NCBI GenBank assembly: GCA_009760855.2
Contig: WPIO01000004.1
Location: 266,001 to 330,000, forward strand
Direction: 5' to 3'
DNA from: Cristatella mucedo
Taxonomy: Eukaryota > Bryozoa > Phylactolaemata > Cristatellidae
Length of the DNA: 64,000 nucleotides
The notes beneath the pieces were generated by a model. It made no database searches, had not been told where the DNA came from, and saw only the letters and a list, made by a program, of their open reading frames with translations. A program made the translations under genes and the position numbers. Below, in pieces: positions 34,481 to 46,098 of the stretch (positions are counted from its first letter, which is position 1; each line of letters begins with the position of its first letter).

Positions 34481-35001
34481 CTACTGCACTCACCATGTGC
34501 TGCTGCTGTGATTTAGCTTAGCATGCAGAAGTAAGTGTAGTTAGGGCAGAAATTAAAAAGCTGCAAATAAGACCAAAGTTCTTGCAACAGTGCATTCAAG
34601 CGATGCAATCTATCACTGTACTTCATTTTAATTTATGAGCATGATACAGCATAATGCAATGTCCTGCCAACTTGAGAGCAGCATTGTGCATTAAGGACAT
34701 ACAATTATAAATTGCCTCGTCGAATTCAACGTAGACAAAGTGAAGCAGATGTGTCAACTGGTATGCACAAGCTCTGGGACTTTGTTTCGACCAGAAATGA
34801 GTTGTTTTTCCGATGGTTTCGTGTAGAAGCAGCTGTTCACTCGTGCTTGCCATGGATAGCATTGCGAATGTACCAGAAATATTCTTTTAGTAATTAATTA
34901 GTTCATTTGTTCCACAATTGTTTACCTTTCTTTGATAGCACTCAGCTACTTTCTGCATAGCTGCTGCTGCATGTATTCACACAATGCTGCGTTTGTTGTA
35001 G

Positions 35002-35969
35002 CAGAGGAGCAGTCAGCACTGCACTTTGGCCCTGCCTCCAGCAGCTTTCAGGCGCCTGTCCCTTGCTGCGACCTGTCTGTGACGTCAGAGGGTCATCTGC
35101 TTCTGGCTGCCTTTGAGCACGGCCTGAAGGAATACAGCCAGAATTGCAGAGAGCTGAGCGTCTGGAAACCTGCGAGGCAGAGCGATGGAGAGGATGACTT
35201 GGTCATTGCAGTGCAGTCTTTGCAGGACGGACGAGCTGTTGTAGGCGTGCGCCACTCACGGCTCGTCCTGCTGCTCACACGCAGCTCTGCTGCTGCAGGG
35301 GACTCGCAGTGGCTCGAGGACAAGCGTGTCGCTGTGCTGCAGTCACCTCCCTGCAGGCTGTCTGTGCTCGGTGACCTGCTTGCAGTGACTGAGTACAGGC
35401 TCGATGACCAGCAGGAGTGGTCGCTAGGCCCCGTGCTGCAGCTGCTGCAGCTGAGCACGGGGCGGCTGATGTACGGCCGGAAGTACGATTGTGACATATG
35501 CGGTGTGGCTCTCACTGCTGATGCTCTGGTCACTTCGAGCAGAGACAAGGTGAAGCTGGACGACGGCAGAGAGCTGGACATCGTTGACAGCTACAACCAC
35601 CGAGGTGACAGAATGTGGAGACACGAGCTGAGCATCGAGGAGTTAGTGTATGGCGTCTGTGCTGCAGGCGGCCTCGTGTACATGGCCGTGCAAGGGAGGG
35701 GAGACAGGAGGAGCAGGGACTGTGTGAGGACGCTCAGTGCAGAGAGTGGAGAGGTGCTGCAGCATGTCCTCTCCTACAGCAGCCACGGACTGCAGTGGCC
35801 TCTATGGCTTTCACTGGGCAGAGGACAGAAGACCGTGCTAGCTGTGCTCGGCATCGACGCAGGAAGTGACGAAGTAAACGGCGAAGTAAGCGACGAAGTA
35901 GGCGACGAAGTAAGCCAGCAGACTATAAGTGTGTACCCCATCAGCTGTGAGCAGACGATGCTGGGATGA
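35002..35969 (+). pseudogene. TRIM-like exon 3, propeller-like C-terminal region
   Basis: Open for 322 residues to TGA at 35967. Repeating hydrophobic blades such as DLSVTSEGHLLLAAF, VIAVQSLQDGRAVVGV, RLSVLGDLLAVTEY, ICGVALTADALVTSS and YGVCAAGGLVYMAVQG resemble an NHL/WD-type beta-propeller, common at TRIM C-termini, though canonical NHL or WD motifs are not obvious. Near the end a 12-bp direct repeat (gacgaagta with variants, 35868-35915) encodes DEV/GEV-type units. Intact exon despite lesions in exon 1. Confidence 0.7.
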
Positions 35970-35999
35970 AGCTGGTAAGTTAAGGATGAAGGGAAGGGA

Positions 36000-36500
36000 G
36001 GCCACACGGTGCACGGAGTAATTCCAAGAGGAGTAATGAGTTAATAAAAAGTGATTAAAATTATAAAAGAATAATATGGGAATAAAAATGAGAAATAAAA
36101 ATGCTGCGACGCAGCTACGTATCACTGCATGTCACTCTGCTTCGCTTGACTGTGTTTTTGCAGCAAATGTAAAGCGCCTAGAGAGAGATTGAGTTCTCTG
36201 AGGGCGCTTTATCAAGTGTCTTATTATTATTATTATTATTAACTGCCGAACGTACCTTTTCATTTGACTTGTAACGTAGAATAAAATCCATGAAATCATG
36301 AATCTCAAATTCTTACAAGCACGAGCAGCTCCAGTCTGGCCGGTAGCTGCATTGCAATAACCTGCACAAAGCTGTTTCACGTTTCGTCAGCTTTGCTTCG
36401 GTGGAATGCCAGGGAACCAAAAAGGAATACCCGAATATCACGAACAAGTTAAAAGCCACACGGTGCACGGAGTGAGTAGTCCTAGAGGAGTAATGACGGA
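36000..36500. repeat. Downstream stretch with a LINE tail and a 40-bp direct repeat
   Basis: gccacacggtgcacggagt...agaggagtaatga occurs at about 36000-36040 and 36455-36495. Between them a plus-strand LINE family A tail lies at 36155-36241 (stem-loop plus (ATT)n). Confidence 0.7.
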
Positions 36501-39500
36501 TACAAATGCACGGCTCAAACAATGATGTCAAAACCAAACAAATTTGGTCAAAAGTGCAGTTTGGTAAACGATGCACGAATCGAACCTTCAAACGATGCAG
36601 TGCCGCTTCCCTTCAGTCTACACAGGCGAAGCTGTGGCTCAAAACCTCTGGGTCGTAGAACTCTGCAGCAAAGAACTTAAAAATGCTTCAAACAACGCGG
36701 ACTTTCAAACGATGCTGATCTTGTCAGCTTATCAGCTACTTGTCCTTTGTTGTGTACCCGGTCGATCACCCGTGGACCATTGTTGCTGGAGGACCCAGCA
36801 TAACGACCTAGAACTGACATAGATAGTAGGGGGCCCCTGTGGAAATAAGCTAGTACCCCTGAACTCGGCTACATAATGAATAAGGAATGTATAATAAACA
36901 ATCCATAAACTGATGAATCTCTTCAATTCTCTCATATCTATGAACTCGAGCTGCAAGACTCAGGCCGGGGAGACTCTTCGCTGACCTGACTGACACGCTG
37001 AGAGCGACCACCCAACGAGCTGACTGGCTACTCCTTACCAACTACTGGCATTTTGAGCTCTTCTTAATTGTAGTTTGCTGTCTGGCAAACGCATTCGAGG
37101 AGCGACAGAGGAGAATACTTCGGCCATTTCGTTTATATCAAAACTTTCGTGACGCCACCTCCGGTTCATCGTCACCTTTTTCGCCTTTCGTTTTCAATTT
37201 CTAGTTCTGTCTCAATAGCGAACTTGCCACATTTTTTTCTCCTCTACAGAAATTGCTCTCCTCTGAGTCTTTTCTATGCCAGCAGGAGAGCTGCTACTTT
37301 TTCACTTTCAGCCCTCTTGCGTGCTACTTGTGCGTTTTTGGATTTATCTCAAAATAACCACAATATCTAACATAGAAAGAAAGAGTTGTAATAAAGTAAT
37401 AACATAAGGGTACGGTAAAATCACAACATAAAGCACGTGAAAGCACGAGGTCACTCGGAAGACGTCTTATCTCTAGCAAGTCTCGCAAGCAAGAGTGAGT
37501 CCGCAGTACCCGAAATGCACGGCTGTCAGAAATCGTTTCCTCTACTGTTTTCGGCGAAGTCAAACCTACTGACAGCGCGCGGATTTTGAATGCTTTCTTG
37601 CATTGGGTTTGATTTTCGACTTTAATTTGCGTGAACGCGACCGAGTTCGTATCTCAAATTTTCGTTAGTTGAACCGGTATTAAGTCAGGGGCTAACTGTA
37701 AACAGAGGTACCTTAACTTGCGAGTTGATTCGTTCAGTGACAAAGCACGCAACTCAAATTATTCACGTGTCCAAACAATGTTCCCTTTTGAAATGCAATT
37801 AATCAATTTTCGGACCCCCCAAAAAACGCTGCGATTTCGGTCATCTATTTTTAGATTAAAAGACGCCCTCGGCTTTGCCCTCCGGGTGCAGCAATTTTTC
37901 TTTCGCAATCTCACGCGACTTTATTTCTTTGGGATTTAATTCTTTTTAATTCGTTTTCCAAGTGACAAGCGAAACCGGCGTGAATTAGAAAGAGACACGC
38001 GATTAGCGGATTTTACTGAGCTTTATTCGCAACCGCTGAAAGTCGCTGCGCGTCTAGCTCACTTTTATCTCCACACTCCGCACACGCTCTCAACAGCACA
38101 AGCACTCTTGCGGAGGAAATACTCCCCCGCACTTAAGGCTACCTGCGTCTATTGTGGGTAACGACCCAAATAAGACGAGGAGCCCGAACCGGAGCCTAGA
38201 CCCTGATTGGAGAACTTGTGCTCCGCTTCCGCCTCAACGGCAGGAATGCCACACGCACTAGACCGAGCTACTTCTAGTTTGCATTGGCAAATCGCTATGC
38301 CGGGACCAAGCGTGCACACTTGCAAAACACAAAATGCTAGCACGGGCGCTATACGACCGTATTCGGTGGCGTCCACCGAATCCTCCTGGGGCTGTCTCAT
38401 CCTGACCCTCAATCGTTGGCCAGCAGCCCGCCCTCCTCCCTCGCTTTCAGAGAAACGAGGCCGGCAACTACCGGCGATGGCATCGAGCCGGAGCAGAAGA
38501 CGAAGAAGCAACCTCTAGCGAGCGTCGCCCTATCATTATATAACTAGCCGGGACAATGGGGTCAACAAGCCAGCCAATATCAATCTCCTCAGCGACCTTT
38601 GCGTCCCCATGGTCACAGCGCGAGAGCGCAGGCGCTCTTCACCCACTTCTTTTGTTCTCACGGAAACCACCCAGCAACTCTAGGACGGCTGGCGGCGACG
38701 GCGGCCTTGGGCAAGCGTCGCCCTATCCTTAAACTGCTAGCCGGGACTATAGGATTGACAGGCCAACCAAGATCGATCTCCTCAAGGTCCGACCGCGATG
38801 GCTGCGTCCTGTTACTCGAGGTCCTAGGACAGAGGTGTTTCCTGCAGAGCAGTTCTTAAGCGCTCCAAAAGCGATTCAGGCCGGCGCATTGCTACGCGTC
38901 AACTACACCATCAGCAGTTTCTCCATATTTTTTATTGATATACGTCCACTGCTGGGTGATTACTTTAGCACCCTTCGCCGGCGCTATGGCCCCCTATCGA
39001 CTCACTCTGCGTCGCCGCAGGGCGCAGATGGTAGATGTACTACCTACGCTAGTTCTGCTTCGCCAAGTCAACTACGTCCTACTACCTTGGTCGCGTCTTT
39101 CGATATAGTCTTCTTTATTTCGAAGCTCGTCATCTACTTCTACTTCTCAGCACTGTCCACCTTCGCATTCACCTCCTTCGGACCCGTTGCTGAAAAACGA
39201 AGGCTTTGCAAACAAAACAGCGAGCACAAACGGGAGCACGACGCGCCGACGCTTCCGCTCCTTCGAGCTCACGGCCAAGAGTAAACAGAGAGCGAACGAG
39301 CGAGACGCCGGATGCTCGACGGATACGCTGCAGCGAGCGCTGCCGCGCTCGCTGAGGCGAGTAGCAGCCGCACGTCTGAATATGGCTAGCGACGCGAATT
39401 TTAGCTTGCAAATCCAAGCAAAAAATCGGCTCAGAGATGGCTCGTATCTCTCATTAGTTGGAACGCCCACAAGACAAAGCATCACTGTGTATTATTTAAG

Positions 39501-40756
39501 CACGAACGATCTGGATATTAGCTCCCAGTTAGACACGCCGAAGCTGCTCGATCATTAGCCAATAGGCTAAAGAGCTGTATTTTGCTCTCTTTCCATCATA
39601 CTTAGGTCGTAGAAAGACGTTTAGTTCTGTTTGGATTCTGTTGAAATTTCTATTATTATTACTATTATTAGTTCGCGCTGTAATAGGTGTACTTGAACCA
39701 CAACAGTAAACTAATTTGTGTGGATCTATGTATACAGTTCCTCTCTTCTGGTTTGTAAGGCTCTATTTATCAAATACGCTAGGGTGGCGTCGCTTTTCAT
39801 GAAGGTTTAATTAGAAAGCCTTAAGTTGGTTGTCTTTCTAGGGATTCATGTTCAAAATGATGTGTGAATTGTATTCGGTTCTATTTTCTCACCATGCCAC
39901 CATTTGTATATACTTTTACAAAAGTTGCTTTACAGAATGCCTTGAATTGACAGCATTCACAGAAGCAGAGGCCTTTGTATTTTGAATGCAAAGTGAAAGC
40001 ACTTGACGAGGAAAACGCATTTCAATTCCTTAAATATTCACCTCGTTACCGTACTTATGCGACCGCCTGCTCATAGCACTGCGATCCATTTCCTTATTAA
40101 ATTATCCTCCATTTTTGCGAGGTTCATTTTAACCCGTTTGTAAGCGCTTGCATCTAGTTCTTCCAACTGAAAGAAGCCTGAATACCTGCAGCACACTTCG
40201 ATCTTCGAACAACTTGAACACGTGTGAATATGGGCAACCAACCTGAAGACATAACGGAATATATACGACAAACCGATCTCTGTGAGGCTGTAATTTTTAT
40301 ACCCCGTTGCACTCAAGCGGCCGTTGCATCGGAACTTTCCAGAACTTTCCAGTTCTCTCGTGGTGCATCGAGCAAGTTGCACTCCATGTTGCTTGCTCGA
40401 GCTTCCCCCCCCCCGAGCGTCCGGACAGAATCCTGAGCTGTAGGAGTGACCGGGAGCATGGTTGTGCTCGCTAGGAAGTCCCTATCCGTGACGTAGACGA
40501 GTCTACTTGACAGAGCCGCCGGTTGCTGGCATTTAAGAGCAGCCATGATGTACACCAAGCACTCTGTGGCCTAGAGCTGAAATCAGCTCCACTGCCAGTG
40601 CCGAATCTGGAATCATTACTGTCTGCCTGTCTTTTGGAACCAGATTGGCAGAGGCCACGAATAATCGCACAATCGCAATTGTGATTATCAGCCATTAGGC
40701 CCCTTCATTATCTGGCTCCAGCCTACATATCATCGCAGTTACTTACCAACCGTACC
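36501..40756. other. Region without a recognised gene
   Basis: 38500-39400 is moderately GC-rich. A ~75-bp segment (gcgtcgccctatc...actagccgggac...caatctcctca) at 38515-38590 recurs at 38712-38790. A plus frame from 39382 (MASDANFSLQIQ...) follows a GC-rich stretch but has no recognisable domain. Poly-C runs occur at 40405-40415. Confidence 0.35.
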
Positions 40757-40858
40757 GAAAGCCGCTTAGGCTGTGAGTGCGCTATACAAAACTCTCCTGC
40801 GTAACACCCACATAGTCTTTATGACTTTGTGGAGTTAGAGACGGAGATACATCATCAA
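40757..40858 (+). mobile_element. LINE family B 3' UTR fragment
   Basis: accgaaagccgcttaggctgtgagtg, ctatacaaaactctcctgcg and ctttgtggagttagagacgg, the family B terminal sequence only. Confidence 0.7.
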
Positions 40859-40867
40859 CCAGGCTAG

Positions 40868-40985
40868 GCTTCGTGCGGCCTGCTCTTTTGACTCGAATCA
40901 TTTTGCTGCACCATGGATTAACCTCAAATCCTTTGAAGACCATGCCTTTAGCTCATATTCTCCTAAAGCCTGTATATCAGCTGCT
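40868..40985 (+). mobile_element. LINE family A (older subfamily) fragment
   Basis: Plus frame reads FDSNHFAAPWINLKSFEDHAF and SSYSPKACIS, matching the copy at 2630-3380. Confidence 0.6.
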
Positions 40986-41004
40986 TGGTGACTTGCTGTA
41001 AGAC

Positions 41005-41205
41005 AGTTGCTTGGTGACTTGCAGACTCCTAACACCGAAACTGGAGCCCAAGCAGTAGCTGGGTGTGGTATTAGCAGCAGCTGCACCAGCAGCTGTGCTA
41101 GAAGCAGCTGGGGGAGTGACGGTGAAGGGTGGGGGTAGCAGCCGTGGCAGAGTCTGTGGCTGGTCTTCCCTTCAACGATAGCGAAATACAAGTGTCTGCG
41201 TTGCA
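41005..41205 (+). repeat. CAG/GCA-rich dispersed repeat, copy 2
   Basis: Shorter version of 4390-4850 with the same end points (ttgcagactc...gaaatacaagtgtctgcgtt), missing most of the middle. Confidence 0.6.
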
Positions 41206-41271
41206 CATGTCTCGGAGCATAGACTTGTCCAAGATTCAGCGCATGTTACTAGCCTTAGGTCTGTCTAATGT

Positions 41272-41745
41272 AATGTAATGTATCTCCGTCTGTATCTCCA
41301 CAAAGTCATCAATACCATGTGAGTGTTAAGCAGGAGAGTTTTGTATAGCGCACTCACAGCCTAAGCGGGTTTCGGTACACATTCGGTAGCCAACCGACTT
41401 CGTCTCACGCAACAAAGAGAAATTACGAAGCATAGCAGAGTCAGGGGAGCAGTTGACGTAGTGAGCAGCATAGATGTAGCACCTCAGGATCGCTGAAAAG
41501 GATGAGCCATAGTCGGCAGAAGGGTAGTAGTTGTCGTTGTGTAAGAGTTATGCAAGCGAGTTCCACAGTCTAGGGCCGGCTGAGCTAAAGCTTCTGTCAC
41601 CAACGGCCTTTAAGTAAAGGAATGAAACACCTAATTTTTTGTCCATACAGGACCTGAGGACAAGAGGAGGCTGAAACTGGTGCTGCTCTTTAGCAAGGTA
41701 TGAAGGAGCCAAACCGTGGCGGGATGTCACGAACCCCAAGGGCAG
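41272..41745 (-). mobile_element. LINE family B 3' end inside the right duplicate
   Basis: Duplicate of 8985-9455; minus frame with LAPSYLAKEQHQFQPP, SCMDKKLGVSFLYLK and FSSAGPRLWNSLA. Confidence 0.75.
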
Positions 41746-42784
41746 TGAGTTGTAAAGTGCCTGAATAGAGATTGAGTTCTCTTAGGACTCTGCATAAAGG
41801 ACCTATCACTATTATTATTATTACTATTACCCCTGAACCGGTCATCAAATGCATTCACCTTGACCTTGGTCGAGGCAAGGACCTTAACCACTGGACAGCA
41901 TATGTAAAGTGCAAAGAAGTGGTTCAGTTCTCTAGGGGTATGTAGTTCCATCTGAAACCCCACAAAGATTTGAGTGGGTGTTGCGTTGGAGAGTTTTGTA
42001 AAGGATAGCACTCAAAGCCTAAGTGGCATTTGGTGCACACACTGGTTTGCAGCATCGACTGACAGCTTAAGCAGCAGACTAGACTGTCCGTCTGCCTGTA
42101 GGCAGGACCAGCCGACTCCAAGACCCAAAACAGAGTGAGCCGGGGCCACCAGCTTTGGCTGTAGCTACCAGACCAGATGCAGACCCGGATTGTCAAGGAC
42201 ACCATCGATGTGAATCGACGGCTGCATAATTTAATCGTTAGCTAAGCTAAAGCAAAAGTTGCAAAGCAACCTGGCTGCCGTGTCCCTGACAGGGCAAGTT
42301 ATCGGTCACGGTCTCAGGGGCAACACTCTGCTGCATCATCAGACGTCAAGCTACAGCTGCCGATATTGAACTTACCAAGAATCTTCAGATTGTTTCCACC
42401 ACGACGACTGAATACTCAAAACAAAATTGCATGGACTAATCCTTTAAAACAACCTAAGGCCGACAGGTTACGATCGTCCGGTGGAATACAACGGTGCAAA
42501 GCCGATTGGTGGCAGCAGTCACATAAAACCAAGCGAAGCATCCACTCGCACCCTTGACGTGGGGCCAAAATGAGGGACATGGGCCATCATGCATATGACC
42601 AAGCGCTTGACGTGGGGCCAAAATGAGGGGCATGGGCCAGCAGTGTATATGACCAATTGCATACATGGCATCCATCCGAGACAAGCTTTCCCATGAGCCT
42701 ACAGTCACACGGTAGAGCAGCAGGTTTAGTGACCTGGCCAGTCAACAGCTAGATTAATCCAGCCTGATTCGGTGCCCACCAATG

Positions 42785-42970
42785 CAGTCAGCAGTGAGTT
42801 CAGAGCAGTGAGCTGAGAGCAGTGAGCTGAGAGCAGTGAGCTGAGAGCAGTGAGCTGAGAGCAGTGTGCTGAGAGCAGTGTGCTGAGAGCAGTGAGCTGT
42901 GAGCAGTGAGTTGAGAGCAGTGAGTTGAGAGCAGTGAGCTGAGAGCAGTGTGCTCAGAGCTCTCAGCTCA
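42785..42970. repeat. 14-bp minisatellite (gtgagctgagagca)n
   Basis: Counterpart of 10655-10830 with the G-for-C unit variant predominating and gtgtgct variants at some units. The long Leu/Ser/Cys/His minus frame across it is a repeat artefact. Confidence 0.95.
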
Positions 42971-42974
42971 CTGT

Positions 42975-42980
42975 ACATAT

Positions 42981-43045
<65 letters not shown>

Positions 43046-43046
43046 C

Positions 43047-43097
<51 letters not shown>

Positions 43098-43105
43098 TAT
43101 ATACA
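42975..43105. repeat. (CA)n/(TA)n microsatellite
   Basis: acacac followed by a long atatat run with interspersed acat units. Confidence 0.95.
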
Positions 43106-43689
43106 ACGGAGGAAAAACGAAAAACAATTATGTACAGTTGAGGGAGTAATGGAGGAACTAATAATGAAAGTACACTTTCACACGACCCAAGGAGAACTAG
43201 TTCACTTCCATGCACTTCACGAGGGCTACAGATAAAGCGAAATAGTTAACTAGTGAGGATAAATTCACACAATCGCAGCAAGATCACATCACGTCACGAG
43301 GACAATTCGAGCTGACGAAGCAACCACTCTTAATCACGGGTGAGTTTCAAGCTTCATTGTACATGTCGAGTCTTGGGATTTCGCGATGCCAGTAGGAAGT
43401 GACCTCCGAGCATCGAGGCGCACAGGAGCCGAAAGGTGTCTCCGAAGGAACAGCGATAGGTTAGATGCACAACCGTACGACTGAATTCAGAACAGCAAAC
43501 CGTACGTGGCTGGCGGAACCTGCCCAGAATTCGTCACCGATACGCGAGCCAGAGTGAGAGAATAGATGGACATAAAACAAGGGTTACAGAACCTTGCAGA
43601 CGATGCACTGATTGATGGAAAGCCAGCGAAGGTAGAGGGAGAAGCCGAGGAGTGGTAGGACAGAACCAATCAGGTTGCGCTGAGACAGT

Positions 43690-43965
43690 CGGGTGAACTC
43701 TCGTACGGTTCGCGACTCAGCCACAGATGAGTCAGCTCCACTCCCTCGCTCCAGTGAGATCGTCTTCTCTATGTTCCCGCTCCCTTTTTGCGTGTTTTCT
43801 TATGCGAGATTGAGCGCGCTGCTACGAACGCGTTGTGCGACTTTCACGTCCTGACAGACGTAGGCCGAAAATTGTTGACGCACAAAATGCCGCTAGTCAC
43901 AGCCGATGGGGGTGAATACTGATGGCGCCTAAGCCTTGTATCGCTGCTAGCGACTTGTATATGCT
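43690..43965. repeat. Duplicated segment, right copy (distal part)
   Basis: Counterpart of 13550-13835. Confidence 0.7.
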
Positions 43966-44364
43966 GCTCAAATGCGAGCGCAGCTATGCAAACGTGCAAA
44001 AGCAAATAATATTGCGCCTAACCTTAGTCGTAAACCTTTCGCCCTTCTCGCTCAATATTTCTCAGCGCGAGTGAGATACATCTGTCGCTAACGGAGGCAG
44101 GAATTCAGCAGACTAACTCAATGCCAAAAAATAGCTGCGCATTAGCTACCGTAATAATAAATATTTTTCTGCGTAGATTTCTGAAAGAAGCGCATCTCTA
44201 CGCAGTCGCTTTTCAGCCCAATCCATGATCCTAGATAGGGATCGGCGGGTGGGCCGAAATCGCCAGCCAATCACCAGCCGCCGCTTCGGTATCGCGTGAG
44301 CTGCTCGGTCCATCTGCGGAGTAGCCGACGCCGAGAAGCCGAATTTCGCCGCACGCAGCGACGC
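43966..44364. other. Unassigned stretch
   Basis: No exon or known repeat recognised. Confidence 0.3.
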
Positions 44365-44650
44365 TTATAATAATAATAATAATAATAATAATGATAATGC
44401 ACTTGATAAAGCGCCTTCAGAGAACTCAATCTCTCCCTAGGCGCTTTACATTTGGTGCAAAGTGAAATGCAATTGAATGGTAAGTAAAATCATGCTTGAA
44501 AAACAAACAAAATGAATAATATGGTTAGGGGTGACATCACAGGGTCAGCATGCAAATGTGGTTAGTGGCAGCATGCACAGTGTCAGCACGCATAAGCACA
44601 TGAAGGACGAATCACAGAGACCCACTAAATGCTGTCCAAAATAGGTGCAC
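44365..44650 (-). mobile_element. LINE family A 3' UTR and tail
   Basis: (ATA)n, inverted stem-loop, and 3' UTR up to ccactaaatgctgtcc..ataggtgc; almost no coding sequence left. Confidence 0.85.
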
Positions 44651-45125
44651 GTGACGCTTCGTTCGAATGGATTGCTTCGCCACATTCGACCGAAGAAATG
44701 GCGCCGATTTGTGATGGGAACAAATGCCACGGATGAAGTTTCAGGAGCTTTACATTTGGGCAGGGTTTTTCGCACGGTACGAGGTTTAAGCCGTGCGGTT
44801 AAATAATAACTATTTTCATGACGCCCTCAGAAAACTCGATTCCTTTCTAGACACTTTACGTTTTAATATGCATGTCAACATAGTTTCGCAAGAAGTTAGC
44901 GACAGATGTGGACAGATTACGGCTCTACTTGGTGCCGCCAGTTGCTCGGAAGGAGAGTATTCTGATCCAAGAGAACTCAGAGCTTTCGCAATATAAGTCG
45001 AATCAAGGCAATAGCTGGTCGGAGCTTGTGTGGTTCTCCGCTGTTACTTCATTTCGAAATGGAACTGCCCAATCGCGTACGTAGGAGCATGACGTACGTC
45101 TTTTTTGCAAGGGAGGAGCGTGCCT
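44651..45125. other. Unassigned stretch
   Basis: Contains an isolated tail-like fragment near 44805-44865 (acgccctcagaaaactcgattcctttctagacac). No gene seen. Confidence 0.3.
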
Positions 45126-45129
45126 TGTT

Positions 45130-45937
45130 TTCTAGGCCCTTTCATTCTCTGGCTCCAGCATACCTATCAGATCCAGTCCCCCACAATGGCAAGCATCGTA
45201 CCACTCACTTTTCGGAATCTAGCTGTTTACCTATAACTCGTACAAACTCTAAATCATTTGGCGACCGTGCATTTAGTTCGTATGCTCCCAAAGCCTGGAA
45301 CTCGCTGTCACGACACCCCACGACTTGACCGCATTTAAAAAGAACATAAAAACGCACCTGTTTCTGACAGCATTTAGTGGGTCCCTGTGATTCGTCCTTT
45401 ATGTGCTTATGCATACTGATACCGTTGCATGCCGCCACTAACTGCATTTGGATGCTGAACTAGTGCATGTCACCCCTAACCACGTTATTCTGTAGGGGCT
45501 CGCGGGCGCGCGATGGCGGCGCGATGAAGAGCGAAACCCCCACAAGCGTTGTCGACGACGGCTGTATTATACGATCCTAGCATATATACGATACTTTTAT
45601 ACGATTATACGATACTAGCAGCCGTCGTGCGTGCTGCTCCGGAGCACGAGGCGTTAGGAGAGAGAAGAGAGTGGATAGCGTGCGTGCAGGCCGACGCACA
45701 GGCAGGAAGTGAATTGCGCGGTAAGGAACGAGTCACGTGCCGGCAAGGAGCGTTCCCGTTGGGCGGACAGAACGTCGGCTGGGGGCGGAACCGCGTGACG
45801 GCGATCACACGCCCACAATTCTTGCTGTTTATCAAGCACAACAACACTCACCGTTTGATCCTGTTTTTTGCAGAAAATGTAAAGGGCCTAGAAAGAGGTT
45901 GAGTTTTCTATGGGCGTTATATCAAGTGTATTATTAA
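45130..45937 (+). mobile_element. LINE family A 3' end interrupted by a solo LTR
   Basis: Reads SRPFHSLAPAYLSDPVP, SFGDRAFSSYAPKAWNSL, then the 3' UTR to 45490; resumes at 45822 with ctgtttatcaagc and ends with the stem-loop (~45878-45925) and a short ATT tail just upstream of BRF2. Confidence 0.8.
45491..45817. mobile_element. Solo LTR-like element, copy 1
   Basis: 327 bp starting TGTAGGGG and ending CCCACA (TG...CA), flanked by attc at 45487-45490 and 45818-45821, and inserted cleanly into a LINE 3' UTR. It contains a TATA-rich stretch with repeated atacgat units (45570-45620) between a 10-bp inverted repeat (acgacggctg/cagccgtcgt). A reverse-oriented relative lies at 57957-58269. Confidence 0.75.
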
Positions 45938-46098
45938 TACCGAAGGAGGTACATATCTAGCGCAGGGGGAAGGAAGGGCGACCCGCAAGGTCAGCTGGTC
46001 GACGGCAAGCTGACTCACAGCGAGTCCTGTGCACATTTTCTTTACCGCGCGCGGCGGTTACCCTACTTTCGCCGACCCGCAGCGGCGGCGACGGCGCC
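45938..46098 (+). promoter_or_regulatory. BRF2 5' flank/5' UTR
   Basis: About 160 bp between a LINE tail and the BRF2 start codon. The ATG at 46099 sits in a good context (gcgccATGg). No TATA box seen. Confidence 0.4.

Larger units (their letters stand above)
31149..35001. other. Large intron of the TRIM-like gene
   Basis: Contains a minus-oriented SINE/LINE tail at 31650-31740, a short (TG)n at 32257-32292, a SINE at 32945-33095, a LINE tail at 33195-33283 and a ~270-bp partial tandem duplication from 34027. No further exon is needed: exons 2 and 3 are phase-compatible. Confidence 0.6.
29360..35969 (+). pseudogene. TRIM-like gene (RING, B-box1, B-box2, coiled coil, propeller-like C-terminus), disrupted
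   Basis: Three plus-strand exons: 29360-30969, 31080-31148 and 35002-35969, joined by phase-1 introns with consensus sites (ccacag/GTAGCT...ttgcag; ccag/GTGAGT...ttgtag). Exon 1 encodes a RING finger, B-box1, B-box2 and coiled coil; exon 3 encodes a C-terminal region of about 322 residues. Such proteins are usually RING E3 ubiquitin ligases. Exon 1 carries a 507-bp LINE insertion (29620-30126), a one-base frameshift near 30314-30316, and a TAG stop at 30573-30575, plus loss of one B-box1 zinc ligand. Exons 2 and 3 are intact and in phase, so inactivation is recent, allelic, or partly assembly error. ATG at 29360 was chosen because a ttccttag acceptor sits just upstream and RING begins soon after. 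An AATAAA at 36043 could serve polyadenylation. The exact orthologue is not recognised. Confidence 0.75.
41215..43398. repeat. Duplicated block, right copy (core)
   Basis: Same orientation as 8865-11402. Contains the LINE B end (41272-41745, minus), tail at 41750-41830, SINE remnant 41845-41910, the unique ~700-bp part (41930-42700) with a short internal duplication around 42553-42640 (cttgacgtggggccaaaatga twice), minisatellite and a (CA)/(TA) array absent from the left copy. Confidence 0.8.

Noticed and set aside
42754-43215. 153-aa minus frame with repeated [11 protein letters not shown]-type units
   Set aside because: Translation of the 14-bp minisatellite and neighbouring (TA)n.
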